NCBI RefSeq assembly: GCF_001552255.1
Contig: NZ_BCQV01000031.1
Coordinates: 1 to 51,736, forward strand
Origin: Alicyclobacillus shizuokensis NBRC 103103
GTDB taxonomy: Bacteria > Bacillota > Bacilli > Alicyclobacillales > Alicyclobacillaceae
Length of the DNA: 51,736 nucleotides
Direction of reading: 5' to 3'
Under the pieces are notes generated by a model. The model had not been told where the DNA came from, searched no databases, and was given only the letters and a program-made list of their open reading frames with translations. A program made the translations under genes and the position numbers. Shown piece after piece: positions 33,275-42,869 of the stretch (position 1 is its first letter; every line of letters begins with the position of its first letter).

Positions 33275-33400
33275 GTGACCAGGGAGGGCGCGGACTACCT
33301 GGTGCTGGTGGTTCTCAGCATGTTGTTTGTCATCGCCACGACGCGTGGGAACCGGGCCGCATCGCATCCGCAGGTCGATTCTGTGCCGGAGCCCCGTTAG
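33275..33400 (+). CDS. Possible 41-residue single-helix membrane peptide
   Basis: A GTG-started frame reads MTREGADYLVLVVLSMLFVI, then ATTRGNRAAS and a Pro/Ser tail, one membrane helix with a short basic end. A TACAAT (33231-33236) with TTTCCG 17 bases before it may be its promoter. The ribosome site is poor, so it may instead be part of the leader of the GGDEF-EAL gene, 54 bases downstream. Confidence 0.3.
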   Translation: MTREGADYLVLVVLSMLFVIATTRGNRAASHPQVDSVPEPR

Positions 33401-33453
33401 TCCACGCGGGCGAATGCAGGAGCCATGCTAGGAAAGAGGGGGAAGGAAGTCTC

Positions 33454-35724
33454 ATGGCAGCAGCGGATGCATACTCCGCCGATGCACACCGTCCTGACGG
33501 GGCTCATAAGCAGATCGACCGGCGTAGGTTTTCCATATGGTTGGCCGACCACGCGCCGGGGGCCCTGTACTGCTTGGACACGAAGGGCCTTGTGTTGCTC
33601 TGGCCACGCTCCGCCGAGCGCCTATTCGGCTGGGCGCGGGACGAGGTTCTGGGCCGGCGCATTCCCACCATCCCAGAGAACGAATGGGCCCATGCCGTGG
33701 AACTGTTTCAACATGTGCTGCAGCGAGGCCGCGTGGACGGGCGGGTGGTGAAGCAACAGCGGCGCAACGGCGAGATTATCCCCACGCTGGTTTGGGTTTG
33801 CCCCATTGTAGAGGCGGGCGCTGTCACCGGGGTGGCCGTGTTCACTTCTGACAACTGCGAGAGCACGCAGCTGTATCGAGACTTGGAGCAGGCACATGCG
33901 ACCATCGAAAGGGTGGTGTCCCTCGCCAATATCGCCATCTTCTCGCACGATGTGGTCCATAATCGGCAAATTTTCGGCACTGGAACCGAGCCACTGTACG
34001 GGTATACGGAACAGGAGTTTATGGCCGATGGTGATCTGTGGCGCAAGGTGATTCACCCCGAGGATCGGGCCTTGGTGCCAGACAAACTGCCCCCGGACGG
34101 ATCAGTCAAGTTGGAATACCGAGTGCTGCGCAAGGACGGCCAGGAACGCTGGCTGGAGGTGACCTTGTACCCGCGCAGTAACGACAAATACCTGCCCGCG
34201 GTTGTCGACGGCATCGCGATGGACATCACCGAGCGCAAAGAGCATCAACGACGATTGCAGGAGATGGCGTACACGGACCCGTTGACCTCGCTGCCCAACC
34301 AGAGTCAGTTCCATGAGGACCTGGGCCAAGCCATTCAACAGGCGGCGGTGAACGGCGGCAAGTTCGGCGTGTTGTTTGTCGACTTTGACGGGTTCAAGGA
34401 CGTGAACGACACCTTCGGCCACCAGTTTGGCGACAAGGTGCTGGGGCGCATCGGGGCGTTGCTGAAGCAGTGCGCATCCGAGAACGTGCGGGTGTACCGC
34501 ATGGGCGGCGACGAGTTCACGGTTCTGGCTACAAGTGTAAACGAGGATCGCGACGTGATAGAGTTGGCGCGGGCCATCCTCGACCGATTCCGGTCCCCCC
34601 TGTGGCTCGGCAGCGAGGATCGGTTGACCCTGCACTGCAGCATCGGCGCCTCCATCTATCCGGATCACGGCGATCACGCGCAGGCTCTCCTGCGCCATGC
34701 GGACGTGGCGATGTATTTCGCCAAGGAGAGTGGCGGGCAGCGCTGCGTCCTCTATTCGCCGCAGCTGGCCACCGGGGCGAAGGACAGCCCCATCCTGTAC
34801 GACGCGTTGGTCGAAGCGCTGCGACGCGAGGAGTTTCGCCTCTATTATCAACCGAAGATCGACATGGCGAGCGGACGGCTGTCGGGCGTCGAGGCCCTCA
34901 TCCGTTGGCACTCGCCCGTGCACGGGCTGGTGTCTCCAGACGGGTTCATTCCCGTCGCGGAACAGTCGGGCCTCATCTGGGACATTGGCAACTGGGTGCT
35001 GGAGGCGGCTTGCCGCCAAAGCCGGGCGTGGCAGGAACAGGGCCTGCCGGCCATCCGGGTATCGGTCAACGTATCCATGGTGCAGCTAGAGCACCCCGGC
35101 TTTCTGGCGGTACTCAAGCGGGTTCTCAATGACACTGGGCTGAATCCCAGGTGTCTGGAACTGGAGATCACCGAGTCGGCTTTCGTCAATCGTTTGGAGC
35201 ACGTCGCCAACGTGATTGAGCAGGTCGCGTCCCTGGGCGTTGCCGTCTCCGTGGACGACTTCGGCGTTGGCTACTCGTCCCTGAAGTACCTGGCGCACAT
35301 CCGCGCCGACGAACTCAAGGTGGACCAGTCGTTCATCCAAGGCCTTGATGACAATCCCAGGGCTGCTCATATTGTCTCCGGCATCATCCAGATGGCCCAT
35401 GCGCTCGGCATGCGGGTGGTCGCCGAAGGCGTGGAGCGCGAGGAACAGCTGCAGCGCCTGCGCCAGTGCGGCTGCGACGAGGCCCAGGGGTATCTGTTTT
35501 TGGAGCCCCAGCCGGGAGAGAAATTCGAGTGGTTTTACTCCCAGCGCCTGGCGGCCGATCCGTCCGTTCCACCGCTCTCTCCACCTGCGGCGTGGGAAAC
35601 GGCGGCTGCGGCGCCACCCACTGTGCCACCGTTCGCACAGGAATCGACCGCGTTGGAGGCCGAGGGGCCGGAATCCACGAGGAGTAACTCGGCAGAGTTC
35701 GGATCCACAAACGAGGAGGGGTGA
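33454..35724 (+). CDS. PAS-PAS-GGDEF-EAL c-di-GMP turnover protein
   Basis: This 756-residue protein makes and/or breaks cyclic di-GMP. Two PAS domains (about 25-130 and 155-262; the second ends in the usual DITERKEHQRRLQEMAYTDPLTSLPNQ) precede a GGDEF domain with the intact motif at 351-355 and FVDFDGFKDVND. The EAL domain follows, with EAL at 480-482, NVSMVQLEHPGF, LEITES and DDFGVGYSSLKYLA, all catalytic glutamates and aspartates kept. No RxxD product-inhibition site is seen before GGDEF. There are no membrane helices. A Pro/Ala/Ser-rich tail of about 60 residues ends the protein. ATG 33454 has GGAAGG eight bases upstream. Both enzymes look active; which dominates is not readable. Confidence 0.92.
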   Translation: MAAADAYSADAHRPDGAHKQIDRRRFSIWLADHAPGALYCLDTKGLVLLWPRSAERLFGWARDEVLGRRIPTIPENEWAHAVELFQHVLQRGRVDGRVVKQQRRNGEIIPTLVWVCPIVEAGAVTGVAVFTSDNCESTQLYRDLEQAHATIERVVSLANIAIFSHDVVHNRQIFGTGTEPLYGYTEQEFMADGDLWRKVIHPEDRALVPDKLPPDGSVKLEYRVLRKDGQERWLEVTLYPRSNDKYLPAVVDGIAMDITERKEHQRRLQEMAYTDPLTSLPNQSQFHEDLGQAIQQAAVNGGKFGVLFVDFDGFKDVNDTFGHQFGDKVLGRIGALLKQCASENVRVYRMGGDEFTVLATSVNEDRDVIELARAILDRFRSPLWLGSEDRLTLHCSIGASIYPDHGDHAQALLRHADVAMYFAKESGGQRCVLYSPQLATGAKDSPILYDALVEALRREEFRLYYQPKIDMASGRLSGVEALIRWHSPVHGLVSPDGFIPVAEQSGLIWDIGNWVLEAACRQSRAWQEQGLPAIRVSVNVSMVQLEHPGFLAVLKRVLNDTGLNPRCLELEITESAFVNRLEHVANVIEQVASLGVAVSVDDFGVGYSSLKYLAHIRADELKVDQSFIQGLDDNPRAAHIVSGIIQMAHALGMRVVAEGVEREEQLQRLRQCGCDEAQGYLFLEPQPGEKFEWFYSQRLAADPSVPPLSPPAAWETAAAAPPTVPPFAQESTALEAEGPESTRSNSAEFGSTNEEG

Positions 35725-35727
35725 CAC

Positions 35728-36945
35728 GTGCTGGATTTTTCCCTGAGTCGCGAGCAGGTGGAACTGGCGCAGATGGTGCGCCGTTTCACCGCGACCGAAA
35801 TCTTGCCTCACATCCAGAAGTGGGATGAAGACCATCATTTTGAGATGGGGGTCATCCGCAAGCTCGCCGACCTCGGCCTGATGGGCGTCTGCATCCCGGA
35901 GCGGTACGGGGGCGCCGGCATGGACTACAACGCCCTGGCTATCGTGTGCGAGGAACTGGAGTACGGCGATACCGCCTACCGTACCGCCGTCTCCGTGCAC
36001 ACCGCTCTCAACAGTTTGACCATCCTGCAGTGGGGGACCGAGGAACAAAAGCAAAAGTACCTGGTGCCGCAGGCGCAGGGGAAAAAGCTCGCCGCCTTCG
36101 GCCTCACGGAACCAGATGCCGGGTCGGACGCGGGCGCCATCAGGACCCGCGCCCGGCGGGACGGGGATGCCTATGTACTGAACGGATCGAAAGTGTGGAT
36201 TTCTATGGCCGACTATGCGGATAATTTCCTGATTTTTGCTAATTTACAACCAGAGCTCGGCCATAAAGGGATCACGGCGTTCCTGGTCGAGCGCGGCTTC
36301 CCGGGCGTGAGCACGCGCCCGATTCGGGGGAAGCTGGGCATTCATGGGGGCGACACCGGAGAGGTGGTGCTGGAGAACGTGCGGGTGCCCCTGGCCAATC
36401 GGCTGGGAGAAGAGGGTGAGGGCTTCAAAATTGCCATGTCAGCGCTGGACAACGGGCGTTTCAGCGTGGCCGCCGGTGCCGTCGGGTTGACGCGGGCCTG
36501 CCTGGACGCCTCGGTTGCCTACGCCAAGACGCGCAGGACGTTTGGCGTCGAAATCGGCCAGCACCAACTGGTCAAACAGATGATTGCCAAGATGGAGGCC
36601 GGCTACCAGAGCTCGCGGCTATTGGTGTATCGGGCCGGCTGGCTGAAAAATCAAGGGCTGCGCAACACGCGCGAGACCTCGCTCGCCAAGTGGGTGGCCG
36701 CCGACACCGCCTTCGCCAGCGCCTGCGACGCCGTGCAAATTCACGGCGCGTATGGCTACTCGAACGAATACCCGGTGGAGCGCTTCCTGCGCAACGCCAA
36801 GGCGCTCGTCATCTACGAAGGCACGCGGGAAATCCACACCCTCATGCAGGCGGACTACGTTCTGGGTTACCGCCGGGATAAACCGCTTTCGCGTCCGCTG
36901 CCGAAGTGGGAGGGGGAGGAACCTGGCGGTGCGCCGTTGAAGTAG
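35728..36945 (+). CDS. Acyl-CoA dehydrogenase
   Basis: The FAD enzyme removes hydrogens at C2-C3 of acyl-CoA in fatty-acid or amino-acid breakdown. The 405-residue protein has ADLGLMGVCIPERYGGAGMD, the FAD/substrate segment FGLTEPDAGSDAGAIRTRA, GSKVWISMADYADNFLIFA, and the catalytic glutamate in YEGTREIHTLMQADYVLG. The position of the Glu (third residue before the C-terminal loop) fits short-chain, glutaryl- or butyryl-type enzymes. A tail of about 20 residues follows (KPLSRPLPKWEGEEPGG). GTG 35728 starts four bases after the GGDEF-EAL stop and has GAGGAGGGG upstream, inside that gene. The exact acyl substrate is not fixed. Confidence 0.9.
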   Translation: MLDFSLSREQVELAQMVRRFTATEILPHIQKWDEDHHFEMGVIRKLADLGLMGVCIPERYGGAGMDYNALAIVCEELEYGDTAYRTAVSVHTALNSLTILQWGTEEQKQKYLVPQAQGKKLAAFGLTEPDAGSDAGAIRTRARRDGDAYVLNGSKVWISMADYADNFLIFANLQPELGHKGITAFLVERGFPGVSTRPIRGKLGIHGGDTGEVVLENVRVPLANRLGEEGEGFKIAMSALDNGRFSVAAGAVGLTRACLDASVAYAKTRRTFGVEIGQHQLVKQMIAKMEAGYQSSRLLVYRAGWLKNQGLRNTRETSLAKWVAADTAFASACDAVQIHGAYGYSNEYPVERFLRNAKALVIYEGTREIHTLMQADYVLGYRRDKPLSRPLPKWEGEEPGGAPLK

Positions 36946-37064
36946 AAGAAGTAGAATCAGAGAATCGGAACCTATGTACGCACAGACGCGGAGGCTGGGA
37001 CGGGCCTCGGATGTCGATCGCGGCCTTTCCCGCAAGTGCACGCGGGTGAACGAGGAGGAGTCCG

Positions 37065-38342
37065 ATGCGGGTCTTGCATACGGCCGACTGGCACTTTGGC
37101 AAAACGCTGGAGGGCCGGGAGCGGTTGGCGGAGCAGGCGCAGTTTGTGGACGAACTGGTGCGCATCTGCGAGGAAGAAAGTGTGCAGCTGGTGCTGGTGG
37201 CGGGGGACGTGTTCCAGACAGTCAATCCGAGCGCGGAGGCGGAGGAACTGTTCTATGAGGCGCTGGACCGGCTGGCGGACGGAGGGCGGCGGGCGGTGGT
37301 GGTGATAGCCGGCAATCACGACAACCCGGAGCGCATCGCCGCGCCCAAACCGCTGGCGGATAGGCTCGGCATCACGCTCATCGGCCGCCCGCACGACGAA
37401 CTGCCGCCGAGTCCACCCCTGGCCGGCGGAGTGCGCCGCCTGGCCGCCGGCCCGTCATGGCTGGAGGTGGCCGTGCCCGATTGTCCGCACACCGCCGTCA
37501 TCGCGGCCCTGCCGTATCCGTCGGAGGCGCGGCTGCGCGAGCTCTTGACCCGGAGCCTGGACGAAGAGGACCTGCAGCAAAGCTACAGTGAACGCGTCGC
37601 CCGCCTGTTTGCCGAGCTGGCCGCCCACTACCGGGCGGACACGGTCAACCTGGCGATGAGCCACCTGTTCGTGCAGGGTGGCATCGAGTCGGAGTCGGAG
37701 ATCCCGATTCAGGTCGGCGGCACCTACGCCGTCGCCCCGGACGCCTTCCCGACGGCGGCCCAGTACGTCGCCCTAGGGCACCTGCATCGGCCGCAGATTG
37801 TGCAGGGAACGCCAGTGCCGGCGCGCTACTCCGGATCGCCCCTGGCGTACAGCTTTTCCGAAGTTGGATACGCCAAGTCGGTGGTGCTGGCGGATGTGGA
37901 ACCGGCTCGGCCGGCCGCTGTACGCGAGATTCACCTGTCCGCCGGCCGGCCGTTGGTGCGCTGGGTGGCGCGGGGCGGGCTTCCCGAAGCGGTGCGCTGG
38001 GTGGAGGAAGGGCGCGACGCGAACGCCTGGATTGACCTCGAAATTCACCTGACCGAAGCCCTGTCCATCCAGGACGCGCAGAATCTGCGCCAGCTGCACC
38101 CGGGTTTTGTCAGCATCCGCCCGGTTTTTGTGGGCAGCGGCGAGCTGCGGCAAAGCGAGGAGCTGGCCAACCTGTCGATAGAGCAAATCTTTATTCGCTT
38201 CTTTGAGAAGCAGCGCGGTGTGGCGCCGGACGATGGGCTGGTGCGCCTGTTTTTGGAACTGGCCGCCGAGGGGGCCGACGCGGTCTCGGACGGACCCGCC
38301 GATATAGCCGACGAGGAGGTTGTTGCCCGTGAAGCCGATTGA
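37065..38342 (+). CDS. sbcD: DNA repair exonuclease subunit SbcD
   Basis: SbcD is the Mre11-type nuclease of the SbcCD complex, which cleaves hairpins and processes double-strand breaks. Seen in 425 residues: the phosphoesterase motifs MRVLHTADWHFGK, LVAGDVFQ, IAGNHDNPERI, and the later AMSHLFV and ALGHLHRPQ histidines that complete the two-metal site. GAGGAGGAG precedes ATG 37065. The gene overlaps sbcC by 14 bases, the usual arrangement. Length is a little above Bacillus SbcD (about 390) because of a longer C-terminal capping region. Confidence 0.95.
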   Translation: MRVLHTADWHFGKTLEGRERLAEQAQFVDELVRICEEESVQLVLVAGDVFQTVNPSAEAEELFYEALDRLADGGRRAVVVIAGNHDNPERIAAPKPLADRLGITLIGRPHDELPPSPPLAGGVRRLAAGPSWLEVAVPDCPHTAVIAALPYPSEARLRELLTRSLDEEDLQQSYSERVARLFAELAAHYRADTVNLAMSHLFVQGGIESESEIPIQVGGTYAVAPDAFPTAAQYVALGHLHRPQIVQGTPVPARYSGSPLAYSFSEVGYAKSVVLADVEPARPAAVREIHLSAGRPLVRWVARGGLPEAVRWVEEGRDANAWIDLEIHLTEALSIQDAQNLRQLHPGFVSIRPVFVGSGELRQSEELANLSIEQIFIRFFEKQRGVAPDDGLVRLFLELAAEGADAVSDGPADIADEEVVAREAD

Positions 38343-41300
38343 ACTGCGCATCCGCGGCCTGCACAGCTTTCGCGAGGAGCAGGTCATCCCGTTCGCCGAG
38401 TTGGCCCAAGACGGGGTGTTCGGCATCTTCGGCCCCACCGGCAGCGGCAAGTCCTCCATCCTGGACGCCATGACGTTGGCCTTGTTCGGCAGTGTGACGC
38501 GGGCGGATCACAATACGCGCGGCATCCTCAACCACGCCGAGGACCGGCTGGCGGTGGCGTTCGAGTTTGCCATTGGCCGCGCGCAGGACCGGCGCCGCTA
38601 CCGGGTGGAGCGGACGTACCGACGGCGCGACGAGGTGGCCGTGCAGAACGTGCGCAGCCGCTTGGTCCAGGTGATGGGCGGGGACGAGGTGGTCCTGGCG
38701 GACCGGGACTCGGAGGTGACGGCTCGCGTTAAGGACATCCTCGGCTTGGAGCTGGACGACTTCACGCGGGCGGTGGTGCTGCCCCAGGGGCGGTTTGCCG
38801 AGTTTCTCAACCTGCGCGGCGCCGACAGCAACCGCATGCTGCAGCGCCTGTTTGCGCTGGAGCGGTACGGCGACGGACTGATGCAGCGGCTGCGGGAGCG
38901 CTGGGATGAGCGGCGGCTGCAGTACGAGGCCGTGGTCAACCGCCAGCAGGGTCTGGGCGACGCCTCGCCAGAAGCCCTGGCGGCAGCGCGGGAGGCAGAG
39001 GCGCAGGCCGCCCTGGCGGAGGCTGCCTGCCGGCAGCAGCTGGACAAGCTGTCCGCCGAGTACGATGAAGCGCGCCGGCTGCGCGCGGTGCAGGCGGATC
39101 TGGCTCAGGTCGAGATGGGGCTAGCCGCACACCAGCGCCGGGCGGAATCGATGCAACAGCTGGCAGGGCGTCTGGCCCGCGCTGCGGCGGCCGAGACGGT
39201 GTGGCCGGTGGTGGAGGCGCAGCAAGCGGCGGCGCTGGAGGCGGGGGCCGCGCGTTCGCAGCTGGCGGCCGCGGAGACGGCCTGGGATACCGCCCATGCC
39301 CGGGAACAGGCGGTGCGCAGCCAATATGAAGCGGCCCGACAAACGCTGGCGGAGCAGCAACCTGTCCTGGCCGAGCGCCGACACCGGCTGAGCGCCCTGC
39401 AGGAGAGCGAGCGGGAACTGCTGGATTTGCGCCAACGCCTGGCGGAACTGGACGAAAGACGCCGGGCGATGGACAGGGCGTGGGCGGACAAGACGGCGGC
39501 GGAGCGGCAACTGCGCCAGCAGCTGCAGGAAGCGGAGCATCAGGCTGCCGATGCCGAGGCACAGCTGGCCGCCAGCCGCGTTCCCATTCCGTTTCGCCAG
39601 GCCCTGCAGACGGCCAAAGAGGACGAGGGCAAATACCGGCAGGCGGCGGAGCAGGCGCAGCGTGCCGAGCAGCGGGTTCGCCAGCGGGAAGAGGCGAAGG
39701 ACGCGGCCGCGGTTCAGCTCACCGACCTGCGCGCTGAGCACGAGCGGGTGGAGCGGGCGTGGCGGGAAGCGCGGGCCCAGTTGGAGGCGTTGGCGGTGCC
39801 GCCGTTGGACGAGGAGGAGCTGCGGCGGCGGCAGACGCGGCTCGCGGCGTCCGGTCGCCCTTTGTGGGAGGCCTGGCGCAACGGATTGGCGCGCTGGCGA
39901 GAGTGGATGCAGCGGTCCGAGCAGGCGAAAGCGGCCTGCGCCAAGGCCCAGGAGCGCCTCAGTGAGGCCGAACGCGCGTGGGAACAGGCCTTGGCGCGCC
40001 AGCAGGAGGCGCAGCGCCTGCAGGCGGAGGCCGTGTGGGCCGACCGACTGGCCATGGCCCAGCGTCTGGCGGAAGGGTTGCAGGATGGCGATCCGTGTCC
40101 GGTCTGCGGCAGTGTGCACCATCCGCGGCTGGCTGTGGAGGCCGGTGCCGCCCATGCGGCCGGTTTGGCCGCCATGGACGGGACCGCGGCCGCGCTGCAG
40201 GCGGCCCAGGACGAGCTGAACCGGGCGCAGGCGCGCATACGGGCGGATCAACAGGCGTTGGCGGTGGCGGCGTCGCAGTACGAGAGTGGCCAACAGGCGG
40301 CCCGGGCGGAGGCGGCCGAACTGGCGGGCGTGTATGAACAGGTGATGGCGGCCTGGCCGGAATGGGAGTATCCGGCGCGGGGCGGACGGGCGGAGGTCCA
40401 GGCAGCCGGCGACTGCGGCGCGGGGGGCGCCGGGACGGAGGCGGACGACGGGTCTCTCGGGCGTGGCGACGGGCTTCAGCCGGTGTACCTGGATACGTCG
40501 GCGTGCCAGGCGTTTGCCGCCTTTCTCAAGTCGGAGCACCAGCGTCTGCAGGAGTTGTCCCAGAGTCTCGAGGACTGGCGCCAGCGCCAGGCGGACGGGG
40601 AAGCGCGGGTTGCCCAGCAAGAGGAGACGCGACGCCAGCTTCAGGAGAGGTTGGCGCGAGCGGAGACGGTGCTGTCCTCAGCCGAGCTGGAGTGGAAGCG
40701 GGCGCGGGCGGAGGCGGCGGAGTCCAGCGCTGCGCTGCATGAGGCGTGGCGGCAATGGCGCGGGTCCCTGCAGGCCGCCGGTTGGCCCGACTCGGAGCTT
40801 GCGGACCAGGACAAGGCTGACCTCGGTTGGGCTTCATCCGCCGGGACGTGGCTGGCCAAGGCCGTGAGTGACGTGGAGGAGCGGGATCGGCAAATGGAGG
40901 CGGCCAATCAGCAACTGGCGGCGGCGCGGCAAGTGCAGCAAGAGGTGCAGCCCAAACTGGAGGCGCTCAGCGCAGAGCTGCAGAGCCTGGCGGAAGAGCG
41001 GCGGCGCGTCGAGTGGCAGATGCAGGATTGGAGCGCCAAAGCGGACGACCTGGCCGCCGTACTCGAGAAGGAAACGGGTGGTCAGCCGATTGCCGAGGCG
41101 TTGGCCGAGCTGGCGGCGCAGGCCGACAGACTGACGGCCGCAGTAGAGCAGGCGGAGGCGGAACTGGCGGCGGCCAGCGAGCAGTTGCGGCGGCTGGATA
41201 ACGAGCGCACGGCTTGGCGGACGCGGGTGGAGGCGGCTGCGTCGCGGCTGGAGACGGCCGCGGCCGCGGTGGACGCGGCCCTGGCAGACGCCGGATTTGC

Positions 41301-42123
41301 GTCCATCGGGGATGTGGCCGACGCTCGCTTCACCGATACGGAGCAATCCGAGGCCAGGGTGCAGCTGCAGGCTTACGAGGACGAGGGGCGCCGCCTGGCG
41401 GAGGAGCGAAGGCGGCTGCTCGAGGCACTGGCTGGTCGGTTTGTCGACGATGCCGCTTGGGAGGAGATCGACCAGGCGCACCGACAGGCGGAGGAGGCGT
41501 TGAGCGCGGCCACCCGCGAACTCGGCCGCGCGGAGGAAGTGGCGCGTGATGTGGAACGACGCCACGCGGAGTGGATACGGTTGGAGGAACAGCGCCGCGC
41601 CCTGCAGGCGGAGCTGGACAACCTGCAGACGCTGCGGCAGCTGTTCAGCGGCAACAGGTTTGTCGAGTTTGTCGCTCAGGAGCAGCTGGAGCTTGTGGCG
41701 CGCATGGCGTCGGACAGGCTGCATCAGTTGACCCGCGGCCGCTACGCGCTCGAGGTGGCGGCCGACGGCCGGTTTGTCATGCGCGACGATTACAACGGCG
41801 GCGTCCGCCGCCCAGTCACTTCGCTCTCCGGCGGCGAGACGTTCCTGACTTCGCTGGCGCTGGCGCTCTCGCTCTCGACCCAGATTCAACTGCGCGGCCG
41901 CCACCCGCTGGAGTTTTTCTTCCTCGATGAGGGGTTTGGCACCTTGGATGCGGAGCGGCTGGACGTGGTGATGTCGACGCTGGAGCGGCTGCGCCTGGAG
42001 CAACTGACGATTGGCGTCATCAGCCACGTTCCAGAGCTGCGGGCGCGCATGCCGCGGCGCCTGATAGTGCAGCCGGCCGAGCCGGCGGGACGCGGCAGCC
42101 GCGTGCGGCTGGAGTTGGCGTAG
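38329..42123 (+). CDS. sbcC: DNA repair ATPase subunit SbcC
   Basis: SbcC is the Rad50-like SMC-type ATPase partner of SbcD. The 1,264-residue protein has Walker A FGPTGSGKSSILDAMTLALFG near residue 30, Q-loop VVLPQGRFAEFLN, two long coiled coils, the zinc hook DPCPVCGSVHHP with CPVC at 590-593, the ABC signature TSLSGGETFLTSLALALSLS, Walker B FFFLDEGFGTLD and the final HVPEL histidine. It is longer than the usual 1,050-1,130; the second coiled coil has a Gly/Ala-rich break of about 40 residues just after the hook, at about 685-725 (GGRAEVQAAGDCGAGGAG). GTG 38329 has GAGGAGG nine bases upstream inside sbcD. Confidence 0.94.
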   Translation: MKPIELRIRGLHSFREEQVIPFAELAQDGVFGIFGPTGSGKSSILDAMTLALFGSVTRADHNTRGILNHAEDRLAVAFEFAIGRAQDRRRYRVERTYRRRDEVAVQNVRSRLVQVMGGDEVVLADRDSEVTARVKDILGLELDDFTRAVVLPQGRFAEFLNLRGADSNRMLQRLFALERYGDGLMQRLRERWDERRLQYEAVVNRQQGLGDASPEALAAAREAEAQAALAEAACRQQLDKLSAEYDEARRLRAVQADLAQVEMGLAAHQRRAESMQQLAGRLARAAAAETVWPVVEAQQAAALEAGAARSQLAAAETAWDTAHAREQAVRSQYEAARQTLAEQQPVLAERRHRLSALQESERELLDLRQRLAELDERRRAMDRAWADKTAAERQLRQQLQEAEHQAADAEAQLAASRVPIPFRQALQTAKEDEGKYRQAAEQAQRAEQRVRQREEAKDAAAVQLTDLRAEHERVERAWREARAQLEALAVPPLDEEELRRRQTRLAASGRPLWEAWRNGLARWREWMQRSEQAKAACAKAQERLSEAERAWEQALARQQEAQRLQAEAVWADRLAMAQRLAEGLQDGDPCPVCGSVHHPRLAVEAGAAHAAGLAAMDGTAAALQAAQDELNRAQARIRADQQALAVAASQYESGQQAARAEAAELAGVYEQVMAAWPEWEYPARGGRAEVQAAGDCGAGGAGTEADDGSLGRGDGLQPVYLDTSACQAFAAFLKSEHQRLQELSQSLEDWRQRQADGEARVAQQEETRRQLQERLARAETVLSSAELEWKRARAEAAESSAALHEAWRQWRGSLQAAGWPDSELADQDKADLGWASSAGTWLAKAVSDVEERDRQMEAANQQLAAARQVQQEVQPKLEALSAELQSLAEERRRVEWQMQDWSAKADDLAAVLEKETGGQPIAEALAELAAQADRLTAAVEQAEAELAAASEQLRRLDNERTAWRTRVEAAASRLETAAAAVDAALADAGFASIGDVADARFTDTEQSEARVQLQAYEDEGRRLAEERRRLLEALAGRFVDDAAWEEIDQAHRQAEEALSAATRELGRAEEVARDVERRHAEWIRLEEQRRALQAELDNLQTLRQLFSGNRFVEFVAQEQLELVARMASDRLHQLTRGRYALEVAADGRFVMRDDYNGGVRRPVTSLSGGETFLTSLALALSLSTQIQLRGRHPLEFFFLDEGFGTLDAERLDVVMSTLERLRLEQLTIGVISHVPELRARMPRRLIVQPAEPAGRGSRVRLELA

Positions 42124-42140
42124 GCGTCCGGGGACGCCTA
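42121..42140. terminator. Palindrome made of both converging stop codons
   Basis: TAGGCGTCC (42121-42129) pairs with GGACGCCTA (42132-42140) around a two-base centre. The left end is the sbcC TAG and the right end is the stop codon of the pseudouridine synthase on the other strand. In RNA the stem is likely eight bases with a four-base loop. There is no T-run on either strand, so it might act as a bidirectional pause or terminator. Confidence 0.45.
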
Positions 42141-42869
42141 GCCCGGGCTGCCGGTGGACTGAAGCAGGTCCAGCTCGGCGGGAGACAGTTCCCGGTACGC
42201 CCCCGGGGCCAGGGACGCATCAAGTTCCAGCGGGCCCATGGCCACCCGCTTGAGATAAACCACCTGCTTCCCGACGGCGGCAAACATCCGTTTGACCTGG
42301 TGGAACTTCCCTTCAAAAATCGTCAGCTCGACCTCCGATGCGGCGCCTTGGCGCAGGATGGCGAGTTCACCCGGCAAGGTCTTGTAGCCGTCGTCCAACA
42401 CCACCCCGGCGGCGAACGCCCGTGCGTCCGCTTCGGTCACCTCCCCCGCCACCCGGACAAAGTAGCGCTTGGGCACATGGTGGTTGGGCGAGATCAGCCG
42501 GTGTGCCAGTTTGCCGTCGGTGGTCAAGAGCAACAAGCCTTCCGTGTCCTTGTCCAGGCGCCCGACCGGAAAGGGAGCGAACGCGCGCAGCTCGGGTTCA
42601 ATCAGGTCCAGCACTGTCCGCTGCGCCGAATCCTTCGTCGCCGACAGCACCCCTTGCGGCTTGTTCATCATCAGGTACAGATGCATTCGAAATGGAATGA
42701 TCTGTCCGTCCACTTCCACCGTGTCGGCCTCGGGATGCACGTACATGCCCGGATCGCGCGCCGGCAAGCCGTTGACAAAGATCCGTTCCTCACGGATCAT
42801 CTTCTTCACCTGTTTGCGCGTGGCCACGCGCATATGCGCCAACATCCTGTCGATGCGCAGCTTGTCCAT
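42138..42869 (-). CDS. rsuA: 16S rRNA pseudouridine synthase, RsuA family
   Basis: RsuA-type enzymes convert a uridine of 16S rRNA (U516 in E. coli) to pseudouridine. The 243-residue protein begins with an S4 RNA-binding domain (LRIDRMLAHMRVATRKQVKKMIREERIFVNG) and follows with the TruA/RsuA catalytic core, MNKPQGVLSATKD, the active-site aspartate in VGRLDKDTEGLLLLTTDG, and EGKFHQVKRMFAAVGKQVVYLKRVAMGPL. It matches Bacillus YtzG/RsuA in length (239). ATG 42867-42869 has GGAGGG about ten bases upstream. RluB is a related alternative; length and the FHQVKRM signature favour RsuA. Confidence 0.87.
   Translation of the reverse strand: MDKLRIDRMLAHMRVATRKQVKKMIREERIFVNGLPARDPGMYVHPEADTVEVDGQIIPFRMHLYLMMNKPQGVLSATKDSAQRTVLDLIEPELRAFAPFPVGRLDKDTEGLLLLTTDGKLAHRLISPNHHVPKRYFVRVAGEVTEADARAFAAGVVLDDGYKTLPGELAILRQGAASEVELTIFEGKFHQVKRMFAAVGKQVVYLKRVAMGPLELDASLAPGAYRELSPAELDLLQSTGSPG

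Noticed and set aside
39121-40620. A 499-codon minus-strand open frame inside sbcC
   Set aside because: It mirrors the coiled-coil codons of sbcC and shows no recognisable domain.
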